Source: Symsagittifera roscoffensis (taxonomy: Eukaryota > Xenacoelomorpha > Acoela > Convolutidae). Taken from it: 64,000 nt of DNA. The translations under genes and the position numbers were made by a program. The stretch spans positions 32,030,369 through 32,094,368 of the forward strand of contig NC_087064.1 in the NCBI RefSeq assembly GCF_963678635.1, written 5' to 3'. Below the pieces are notes generated by a model. The model was not told the origin of the DNA and did no database searches. It saw only the letters and a program-made list of their open reading frames with translations. Below, piece by piece: positions 11,901 through 19,298 of the stretch. Every line of letters starts with the position of its first letter. Positions within the stretch are counted from its first letter, which is position 1.

Positions 11901-12994
11901 ATTACCCGAACAATCAATCAAGGAATAACTCATATAATAGATCGAACTATAACAGACCAAACAATAATTACCAAAACAGATCGCGAAATAATTCACAAAA
12001 TCGACACTCAAGTTATAATAATCGTTATAGAAATTATTCCCAATCACCACACCGGAATAATAATAACTATAATAATTCTAATAATCGCCACAGAAGTAGT
12101 ACACCTAAACATCAAAGACATATTAATCAAGTACAATCTAATCCAGAAACAACATCAGACCCTCCAGGTATTGATGACACAGTAACTGATACGTTACAAC
12201 TCAACCAAATAAACTGTGGATCATCAGATTCAGAAAGCGATGCAGAAAACACTCTCTCCATCAACATGATAAAAGTCGAAAATGACTATGAACCTGTTTT
12301 ATATGAAGAACCTTTTTCATCACACATATATGAGAATCAATCAGAACTCCTTCACAATTATTATATTGAACCCGTCCATTCCACACCGACGACACAAAAA
12401 ACTAATGAAATTAACACTACAAACCAACCCAATGAGAAAGAAAAAACAAAATGCTTGAATACAAATCACATCTATCAAAACATACAAAAAGAACAACCCA
12501 AAGAAACAATTTGGACAATACCATTTCTTTTGGAAAGTCCAAAAAGCAAAGAATTTCAACCACCAGATCTTGAAATTGATTTTTTAATTGATTCAGGAGC
12601 AGAATCAAATATAATAAACATTCCCACATGGAATGAAATAAAAACCTTACACCCAAAGCTAACACCTCTTGAAACCTCCAGCAAACTAGCAACAGCACAA
12701 GGATCAACATTAATAAACTACGGAAAAATTCAATTATTTCTTCTCCCCACAAGAACAATGGAGCAAAACAAAATTTTAACCAAACCATTTAAACAAATAT
12801 TCCATATCACTGATATTAAACATAATATCATTGGAATACCATTTATCTCTAAATATATACCAACAATCAACATCTTGAATAGTAAAATATTAATCAAAGA
12901 TAAATATACAAAAACAAAAGACACATCCCTAACATTTTTTCAAAGATTAAATAAACAACCACCATTTTTTTTCAAAATTTTACCCAATATATAA
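8903..12994 (+). CDS. gag-pro: Gag-protease polyprotein, 1363 aa
   Basis: Residues 1-600 form a long low-complexity region, Q/N/P-rich around 510-560. Residues about 600-790 look like a gypsy-type capsid (MVFTGTDPEYSVEDYL, then a helical region with GAAQKWF). A CCHC zinc knuckle spans C843, C846, H851 and C856 (CNYCRRYGHSISEC). It is followed by about 200 residues rich in S, N, R and Y with many SRNNSYNR-like repeats, probably nucleic-acid binding. At the C terminus an aspartic protease carries the active-site triplet D1230-S-G and a later IIGIPFI strand. Gag is roughly three times the usual gypsy length. The ATG at 8903 is the first in frame. A splice-donor-like CAG/GTGAAG lies at 8922-8930, just inside the gene. 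The protein ends upstream of pol in a different frame. Confidence 0.92.
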   Translation: MSSTHTPGEEIPDDDDIFPFIVDATTDRGQHIFCNNLLLNLFEPGISPCKTEFPDVKIKRQIIDHYLKDICNLTQQYGIYSIEFSSPNQNHSKYIIQTDDLDLEFSKVFSEYIKSIQYHNSQRANSIFTNEVFAIIYSYISILENEIQIPNVSPTETSKHIRVRHEITLLSSFLNIIKENFTKDEVSQHTKHDLQKILAWFIIDYFTHNIDLISQARKNFRPQNSNDDTAITEQSDYVWDPEWSHPAFINFPQSISSQAISTISYVRDYVRVIPLTIDATPLNYNTFLPDMQNNSLNSTVIHNENLNGTRNLTQQDIQTPSHFINEEIVHTTTTQQSISPIRPNLTTPRNTNSSQTQVTLQSTVKPSVAPKYSHMDYQTYRPMTIPPKTRKTLTRNNFADHNYNYTHPSKTNYQPRKNFSNYTRSRNWDNPMAPPNSVNFQTNLHPPQDRSENYPFFQQNKNKKQTSYQMDYLSSDDDFLQPDIFTPYNQEYRGQGIQKPHTYHRIFSPQPIDTQIQQPIQQQNPINKSFQPIQQQNPMIANSYQPAQMQNEIPLPYYLQQHEITRNQLSNFSQMPNAAESLQMTMNPYLMGGSSITSNKPLMVFTGTDPEYSVEDYLNAVTANLILNIGPEPINTPLHQNWIHRRTALIQTTLDGAAQKWFSVLPIEIKSNWKRFTQEFSKMFDSERNKQQQRVLCNEIRRLPNETIKQLAVRIETLVRKAYSLNTHDYKNTKMTEILMMTLTPQLRKIAIKKRASHPSSIREPDLDFRKLVDKLEQAEITMKLEETENLKLQYVNRIETASTNINNIQESDTDLVEKITEILNIYEKHPNFKCKPSFKKWCNYCRRYGHSISECRQKQQDNQNKPQKYKEPNKSFYQYMKKDQNLPNKTVYSNNSSGKPLPNNTNYTRNQSPYNSSYRGRSPERRNTHNSSQNHYNRPNSRNNYSRSHSNTQRFVSRSNSQSRNDYYPNNQSRNSSYNRNRNYSNNRNRSYSNNRNQNYPNNQSRNNSYNRSNYNRPNNNYQNRSRNNSQNRHSSYNNRYRNYSQSPHRNNNNYNNSNNRHRSSTPKHQRHINQVQSNPETTSDPPGIDDTVTDTLQLNQINCGSSDSESDAENTLSINMIKVENDYEPVLYEEPFSSHIYENQSELLHNYYIEPVHSTPTTQKTNEINTTNQPNEKEKTKCLNTNHIYQNIQKEQPKETIWTIPFLLESPKSKEFQPPDLEIDFLIDSGAESNIINIPTWNEIKTLHPKLTPLETSSKLATAQGSTLINYGKIQLFLLPTRTMEQNKILTKPFKQIFHITDIKHNIIGIPFISKYIPTINILNSKILIKDKYTKTKDTSLTFFQRLNKQPPFFFKILPNI
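12951..12994 (+). promoter_or_regulatory. Gag/pol overlap, candidate +1 (or -2) frameshift region
   Basis: The pol frame is open from 12951 and the gag frame stops at 12992-12994, so the two overlap for 44 bases. Pol is +1 relative to gag. The overlap contains a run of eight T (12965-12972) followed by CAAAATTTTACCC, a plausible slippery tract. The first ATG of the pol frame is 13098, inside conserved-looking sequence, so frame change is more likely than independent initiation. Confidence 0.55.
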
Positions 12995-15900
12995 CCAACA
13001 AAGAAAACACTTGAAACCACTATCAGGAAACATCCAGAATTTTTCAATCAAACAAGTTCACCAATATGATAAAAAACAAAACAAACAAAAATTTTATATG
13101 TCAGATTTTGAATTCAAACCTATTCATAAGTTTTTCAAAATCACAATCTCATCAATAAAATATTTGAAAAACTCGAATTCAGATATTATTTCCTTACATG
13201 TATACAACAATACACCTTACCAAGTAACATTACCTTTAGGACTTTTAGGCTATTGCGAAACCAACGCTACAATATTACCAATACACGAAAAAGCATATCG
13301 TGTAAAAAATATACTCCAATTACTAGATATTTGCCAATCCACAATCCTTAATGAAGAATTATCTATAAATAATATAATAAGTAACGAAAACAGAAATACG
13401 GATTATTTCACAAAAACCCCATATTTCAAACCTACATTCAACATAAGTAACTACACAGAGAATCAACAGAAACTTTTAACAATGTTTAATTTCCAACATT
13501 CACAAATAACACAAGACGAATTTGAAAAACTAGCAAAACAGCTAATTAAATATTCATCAGTCTATGCAACATCCAAATTTGATGTTGGCAAAATCAGCTC
13601 ATCACTACATCTCCCATTAAAACCAGACGCAGTTTTCAAAAAACAAAGAGCAAGTAAAGTACCAATTCACTTACACGATAAAGTGAACAGATTACTCGAC
13701 ATTTTAGAACAATACAACATTATATCACCAGTAAACAAAGAGGAACAACCAAAAGGCAACACATTTATCAACCCTGTTATCATTCTAGCCAAAGGAGAAT
13801 CATTAAAAATTGTTCTCGATGCTAGATACCTCAACTCACTCATAGATGAATCAAAGTGTAATTGGCCCATTGAACCAATACAAGTTATTTTAACAAAAAT
13901 AAACGGAAAATACTTTACCACCGCCGATATGAATAGTGCATATAATCAAATGCCATTAGATGAACAATCACGACGCTTAACACAATTTGTTATTGGAAAT
14001 CAACAATACGAATTCAACCGCTTATTCTATGGAATATCCATAGGACCAGCAGCATTTTCAGCTTTTATGAGCAAAATTTTTCGACCACTAATACTCAAGA
14101 AAAACGCAATCACCTATTTAGACGATGTTTTTATGCAATCACAAACAAAAGAGGAAATGTTCAATGTTTTAGAACAATATCACCAAATACTTCAGAACGA
14201 AAATCTGAAGGCCGCCCCCGATAAATCACACTTCTTTTTGACAAAAGTTAAATTCTTAGGGCATAATATAGAAAGAAAAACAATCACTCCATTGAAATCA
14301 CGTATAGACGCTATTCAAAAACTCCAACCACCAACAAATAAAAAGAAAATCCAAGAATTCCTTGGAATGTTAAACTTTTTAAGCAAATATGTTTATAAAA
14401 TGCAATTATATCTACGACCATTCTATAACATACTTAGACAACAAAATAATTTTGAATGGAATATAGAACATCAAGCACGATTTGAAGAAATTAAAAAACT
14501 TCTAACTGAACAAATTTCAAACACAATTCCAGATTCAAATCAACCATTTTATGCAATGTGCGATGCTTCGAACTTTGGCATCGGCGCAGCATTATTACAA
14601 TCACATAATAGTACAAATAAAATGAACCTCATATCAGCAAATTCTCGATTATTCACTCAAGCAGAACTAAGACTCTCAACTCTAATGAGAGAATGTACAG
14701 CCATAATATATACACTAACAGAATATGAATTTCTGATACTTGGATCAAAACATCCCACAGTTCTATTCACAGACCATAAACCAATCATCTTTCTTTTTAC
14801 ACAAAAGTCTAATCCAAACCACCGAGTTTATAGATTTCAACTCATTTTAATGAAATTCCCAAACTTACATATAGTTTGGACCGCAGGAAAAAATCTTGCA
14901 TTACCAGACACCTTAAGTCGAAATACGCCACCTGAATTACTTACACGAAAAACCACAGTTGAAATACCCAAAAACATAAAATTCTACCTTGCAGAAAATG
15001 AAACATCACCCCGATTGGAATGCAAATATGCAGTAAAAACTGACGTTGAACAATCACAAATAAATAATTTACAACATTTCCCACTTTATTTAGATTGTCA
15101 AAATAATCACTATGAAGTTGATCTACTTGGAACATCAACTTTTAAACCAATCCCATATTCACAATGGATAAAAAACAACACCCAACAAAAAAGAATAAAA
15201 CAATACCCGCCTAAAAAAGACCATTTTCCACTAATTGAAAAAGAAAATCTGACTGATAAAATAAACTTATCAGGACCACAAACAAACGATTCAAAATACA
15301 CAATAAATCAAGTTTTTGACCTCCATGACCCACTTGACACAATACCCTTATCTAAATTAGAAATCGAAAACATTTTTCTCCCCCCAACAGAAACAATTAC
15401 AATTTCAACACTGAAACAATATCAAAACCTTGACCCAGTAATTCGACAACTGAAATCATTGCACAAATATAAAACTAAACCTATCAAAGCAGATTCAACT
15501 ATTCTAGGAAACAAAACACTCCTCCGATATTTTCGAAAATTCAACAATACAACAATTAACGAAAACACAGACCTTCTAGAATACAAACTAAATGAATCTA
15601 CAGCTCCCTGTCTCCCTTTAAGTATGATTCTTATAGCTTTTTTTATTTCACATACACAAAATATTAAAGGACACTCTGGATCAGAAAAAACATATTCAAA
15701 TTTTATACAAAACTTTTATTTCCCAAATGCACCAATTTGGATAAAAGTACTATGCAATGACTGTATAGTATGTCAACTAAATAAACCTTACCCAAATCAA
15801 AAACAAATAGCACAAAAACAAGATTTTAAAGGACAAAGTTTGTACTTTAATCATCGTATCTCATTTGATACCAAAGGACCAATTTCACCCTCATCCGAAG

Positions 15901-17147
15901 GAAACTCCTACATTATGGTAATTGTTGACGAATTTACACATTATGTAGCACTTAACCCAGTACCACATTGTAACGCTTATTACGCTTACACAACACTCTA
16001 TGAACACTGGATAGCAAAATTCGGACTACCAGAAATTTTAGTTACAGACAACGGTACAGAATTCATAAATAATGAAATCATCACACTATGTCATTTATAT
16101 AACATTAAAAACAAACCACGTACATCTCACGCACCTTGGACAAACGGCTTAGTCGAAGGTATGAACCGTTCATTACAAGAATATCTCAGATGTATCATCA
16201 ATGGAAATGATACAAGATATACCGAATGGTCAGCAGATGTAAAACTATTTCCCTTAGAGTATAATTCACAAATCACGACAACTTTAGGAATGTCACCATA
16301 TGAAATGGTTTTTAACCAAAAGCCACGCAAACCAATAATGTTTACAGCAAACTCTCATAAAAACGCACAAGGTTATTGTCAACCAAATAAAGACTCAATT
16401 TGTTATAACCTACCATTACATACACACGATGAAGATCATTTTCATCACCCACAAATTCTTAAATTAGCCTCCGGTACACACACCGAATGGATTTTAAACA
16501 GAGATAAAAAACACAATGAAATTTACCAAAAGGTAACAAAAAAGTTGTTACAAAGGCAAAATATTAATGAACAAATAAATTCACGCTTTACACCAGCCTC
16601 CGATTTAAAAATTGGAACATTTGTTTTAATACCCAATTTTATTACTCAAAAAGGAATTTCAAAAAAGTTACAACCCCTTCGTAAAGGACCATACCAAATA
16701 ATTGCAAAACCCACTGATGTCACATATAAAATCACCGACTCAGATAAAAAAGAAATCGTTCAACACCGAAATAACCTATTACCTTATTATCCAAAAGAAT
16801 ACGCACTCCGCGAACTAACTCAATTATATTCTTTTACAGGTTTAAAAGTTATTCAAAATAACCCACATACGGACAACATAACAAAGGAACACAATGATAT
16901 TCACCTCGGAAATCAAAATACAAAATCAAACACCACAAAAAACAATACAAAAAATCTCGATCAAAATACATCTCAAAAAGAAAGAAAAAATAGAAAAATG
17001 ACAGAACAAATAATACCCCAAAAACAAATCGACAAATCAGAACATAGAGAGTCTTCACGACTTAGAAATCAACCACGTAAAAATTATAAATCATTCATCC
17101 CACAATCTAAAATATTAAAGAAAGTTGAATTTCAAAAACAACCTTAA
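12951..17147 (+). CDS. pol: Pol polyprotein: reverse transcriptase, RNase H, integrase
   Basis: Numbering from 13011: the RT has a catalytic Asp in TADMNSAY (about 307) and the YLDD box at 369-372. RNase H begins near 514 with CDASNFGIGAALL. The integrase has a zinc-binding HHCC region (about 881-926, ending CNDCIVC) and a catalytic triad D953, D1013 and E1049, a DD35E spacing. A GPY-type module (KGPYQIIAK) lies near 1227, followed by a basic tail. The order RT, RNase H, integrase places it in Ty3/gypsy rather than Copia. All catalytic residues are present with no stop, so the enzyme set looks functional. The nominal start is a TTG at 13011 and the first ATG is 13098; expression probably uses frame change from gag-protease. 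The region between RNase H and integrase (about 640-830) is long and unassigned. Confidence 0.94.
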   Translation: MNNHHFFSKFYPIYNQQRKHLKPLSGNIQNFSIKQVHQYDKKQNKQKFYMSDFEFKPIHKFFKITISSIKYLKNSNSDIISLHVYNNTPYQVTLPLGLLGYCETNATILPIHEKAYRVKNILQLLDICQSTILNEELSINNIISNENRNTDYFTKTPYFKPTFNISNYTENQQKLLTMFNFQHSQITQDEFEKLAKQLIKYSSVYATSKFDVGKISSSLHLPLKPDAVFKKQRASKVPIHLHDKVNRLLDILEQYNIISPVNKEEQPKGNTFINPVIILAKGESLKIVLDARYLNSLIDESKCNWPIEPIQVILTKINGKYFTTADMNSAYNQMPLDEQSRRLTQFVIGNQQYEFNRLFYGISIGPAAFSAFMSKIFRPLILKKNAITYLDDVFMQSQTKEEMFNVLEQYHQILQNENLKAAPDKSHFFLTKVKFLGHNIERKTITPLKSRIDAIQKLQPPTNKKKIQEFLGMLNFLSKYVYKMQLYLRPFYNILRQQNNFEWNIEHQARFEEIKKLLTEQISNTIPDSNQPFYAMCDASNFGIGAALLQSHNSTNKMNLISANSRLFTQAELRLSTLMRECTAIIYTLTEYEFLILGSKHPTVLFTDHKPIIFLFTQKSNPNHRVYRFQLILMKFPNLHIVWTAGKNLALPDTLSRNTPPELLTRKTTVEIPKNIKFYLAENETSPRLECKYAVKTDVEQSQINNLQHFPLYLDCQNNHYEVDLLGTSTFKPIPYSQWIKNNTQQKRIKQYPPKKDHFPLIEKENLTDKINLSGPQTNDSKYTINQVFDLHDPLDTIPLSKLEIENIFLPPTETITISTLKQYQNLDPVIRQLKSLHKYKTKPIKADSTILGNKTLLRYFRKFNNTTINENTDLLEYKLNESTAPCLPLSMILIAFFISHTQNIKGHSGSEKTYSNFIQNFYFPNAPIWIKVLCNDCIVCQLNKPYPNQKQIAQKQDFKGQSLYFNHRISFDTKGPISPSSEGNSYIMVIVDEFTHYVALNPVPHCNAYYAYTTLYEHWIAKFGLPEILVTDNGTEFINNEIITLCHLYNIKNKPRTSHAPWTNGLVEGMNRSLQEYLRCIINGNDTRYTEWSADVKLFPLEYNSQITTTLGMSPYEMVFNQKPRKPIMFTANSHKNAQGYCQPNKDSICYNLPLHTHDEDHFHHPQILKLASGTHTEWILNRDKKHNEIYQKVTKKLLQRQNINEQINSRFTPASDLKIGTFVLIPNFITQKGISKKLQPLRKGPYQIIAKPTDVTYKITDSDKKEIVQHRNNLLPYYPKEYALRELTQLYSFTGLKVIQNNPHTDNITKEHNDIHLGNQNTKSNTTKNNTKNLDQNTSQKERKNRKMTEQIIPQKQIDKSEHRESSRLRNQPRKNYKSFIPQSKILKKVEFQKQP

Positions 17148-17741
17148 ATTCTACATTTAAAAATCTTTGCACCTCTGAAACATTTCACACTTTCATTTTT
17201 CAAGATAACATGCTGATAAACACGCAGCGATTCTAGTTCAAAATTAGCCAATAGGATTCATCCAATCCGTCACCTTCTATAACTTTAACACAAACCAACT
17301 AGACGAAAAATATTAAACTCCAGGCATATCTATAACTATAACTCTACGACCTCCAGGTCAAAAATAAGCAAACCACTCCAACTTGACAACTAAAATAAAT
17401 ATCACCATAATATCATAACCCTCCCTTATCTAATAAACCAAAGATCAACAATATTTCCCCAACTCAGCCCTCAAATACCCCCCAAACAAATATGTTAAAT
17501 TAGCCTAAAGTAAAAGAACGACCATTTTATTTAGCCTAAAGTATAAAAATCTCAAAAATACCCCAGATCATTTGACAAATGAAAATAAAGACAAAGAAGA
17601 CCGCCCGATCACCATAAAAATTGCCCCCAACAATTTTTTACAAAACTCAACCCACTTGTCAAAAAACTAATAAATAATCCGACCACACTTGAAAATTGCC
17701 CCAAACAACAAAAAATATTCGATCACGAAACCATTTCTTAA
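17148..17741 (+). other. Spacer between pol and the small ORFs
   Basis: About 590 bases without a significant ORF. The sequence is A/C-rich, with repeated ACCCCC/CCCCAAACAA runs and a repeated TAGCCTAAAGTA motif at about 17502 and 17541. It could hold splice or RNA-structure signals; none is clear. Confidence 0.4.
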
Positions 17742-17957
17742 ATGCTCTTCTATCAAACAGTCACTAAAATTATCACAAACCTCAAACAATTTTTTACGAT
17801 ACTTGAAACTTTCATAATATTTCTTTTTGATATCCTTGAATCTTTTCTAATACTCTTAATCATTTTTTGTAATATTTTTTTAATTTTCTACACTATATTC
17901 GAACTATTTCTCCAACTTTCAAAAACCCTTGATTATATCCACAAATACGACTTATAA
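17742..17957 (+). CDS. Small hydrophobic ORF, 71 aa
   Basis: The protein is dominated by I, L and F, with one long apolar stretch (about residues 15-60) broken by two acidic residues, enough for one or two membrane spans. It starts at an ATG, stops at TAA, and is followed 10 bases later by a second hydrophobic ORF. Such paired small membrane proteins resemble viroporins or accessory proteins of RNA viruses in size and composition; this is analogy only. AT-rich DNA easily encodes hydrophobic frames, so chance must be considered. Confidence 0.5.
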   Translation: MLFYQTVTKIITNLKQFFTILETFIIFLFDILESFLILLIIFCNIFLIFYTIFELFLQLSKTLDYIHKYDL

Positions 17958-17967
17958 AATTGTCTAA

Positions 17968-18144
17968 ATGATACGAACTATTTTCAGTAGAACTGATATT
18001 TTTCTACTATTTGTAATTTTCATAACATTTCTATCATCCCTCATTTTGACTATATGCAAATGTATAAAGAAAGCAATCATCACATTCGCTCTAGCAACAA
18101 TCCTCCTAATTCTTTTCTTAGAAGAATACTTTAATAAACATTAA
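17968..18144 (+). CDS. Small two-span membrane ORF, 58 aa
   Basis: Translation gives a short basic N terminus (MIRTIFSR), a first apolar segment at about 11-30, a cysteine- and lysine-rich loop (CKCIKKA, about 30-36), a second apolar segment at about 37-51 and an acidic end (EEYFNKH). The two-helix layout with a basic loop is typical of small viral membrane proteins. It lies in a different frame from the 71-aa ORF and ends just before the ATG-less ORF opens. No homologue is recognised. Confidence 0.5.
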   Translation: MIRTIFSRTDIFLLFVIFITFLSSLILTICKCIKKAIITFALATILLILFLEEYFNKH

Positions 18145-18164
18145 CTTTTTCACTAAAAGAATAG

Positions 18165-19298
18165 ACCAAAAATTTATCAAAAATTGCTACCCAAAAGTCA
18201 CCAAGTCAGTCTTCACCGACATCATCCCAAGATAACCCAACAACACCTTCAACTACCAATAATCCTCAAACATCTACACGAATTTCCTTTCAAGATAACC
18301 CATACACTTTTGAAGAACGACACGCTCGTTTATCAGAACCACTAGAACCAGTTCAACGACAAGCACCTCTAAGCGAATCAACATATAACTTATACCCAAC
18401 ACTACCACAAGAATTAAGTAGAATAAGAAATCCTAGTCAAAACCAAAATACAGTCGAAATAAATAGACAATTTATACATCCTCGACGGAACAGGAATTTT
18501 CTAACTCCCCGAGTTCATTTTGATATACCTCAATCCCCATCACAAAACACTCCAGAAAACCCCATTGGTATATTACCAGAAACCCCTACGCTTCTTTCAC
18601 AACGTAGCACCTCAAGCCTACCATCAGATTACTTAGGTTCAACACCAACATCTGAACAAATACGTGAAAATCCCTTTAACCCCCCAAACCAGGCATCACG
18701 ACTACCATATTGGACAACACATTCATTTACACAAGGTGAATTAAATTTAGTCAATGATCCAATAGATATTTCTACGGATACAGCAACATCCTCATCACTA
18801 CCAGAAACATTATCACTACCATCAACACCATCAATAAGCCAGATTTCACCACCACCTTTTAACTTAAATTTTCCAAATAATCTCGACGCCAGATATCGAG
18901 AACAATCATCAACAAATACCCCTTTAAGACTAGATTGGAATACATTTACAGCCCCTCCACCATTATTTGGACAACATCTAGAAAGTAATCGCCTCCACAA
19001 CTGGGCACTTAATAGATTACAATACCGACAAGACATTCACGACGATATCCGTGATCACAATATCCAAATACTCCAACAAAACAGTTTACAATTAAAGTTT
19101 GAAATCACAGTTAAATTAAACAACATTACTCAACATCCCTACCCATTAAACCCACCAAACATAACAGCTCAATCACTACCACCACCATTTATAACCACTG
19201 AAGTAATATATAAATACGACAGATATACCAAAAAAACAATTGGTTACATCACATTTTATAACCCATACTCAGGATTATCATACACATGTATATTCTAA
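18165..19298 (+). CDS. 377-codon ORF with no ATG, probably made from spliced RNA
   Basis: The frame is open from 18165 to the TAA at 19296-19298 yet contains no methionine codon. Translation shows a P/S/T/Q-rich first two thirds with repeated SLP and TP motifs (ETLSLPSTPSISQISPPP) and a more ordered C terminus of about 110 residues (from LHNWALNRLQYRQDIHDD to GYITFYNPYSGLSYTCIF). It overlaps the env start by 13 bases. The codon before its first base is TAG; read as a splice acceptor (TTTTTCACTAAAAGAATAG, AG at 18163-18164), the exon would begin exactly where the frame opens. Expression by splicing to an upstream ATG or by non-AUG initiation are the two simple options. Function unknown. Confidence 0.7.
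   Translation, partial: TKNLSKIATQKSPSQSSPTSSQDNPTTPSTTNNPQTSTRISFQDNPYTFEERHARLSEPLEPVQRQAPLSESTYNLYPTLPQELSRIRNPSQNQNTVEINRQFIHPRRNRNFLTPRVHFDIPQSPSQNTPENPIGILPETPTLLSQRSTSSLPSDYLGSTPTSEQIRENPFNPPNQASRLPYWTTHSFTQGELNLVNDPIDISTDTATSSSLPETLSLPSTPSISQISPPPFNLNFPNNLDARYREQSSTNTPLRLDWNTFTAPPPLFGQHLESNRLHNWALNRLQYRQDIHDDIRDHNIQILQQNSLQLKFEITVKLNNITQHPYPLNPPNITAQSLPPPFITTEVIYKYDRYTKKTIGYITFYNPYSGLSYTCIF

Noticed and set aside
10254-12185. Overlapping plus and minus ORFs of 60-138 codons inside gag
   Set aside because: Shadows of the gag frame in low-complexity A-rich sequence.
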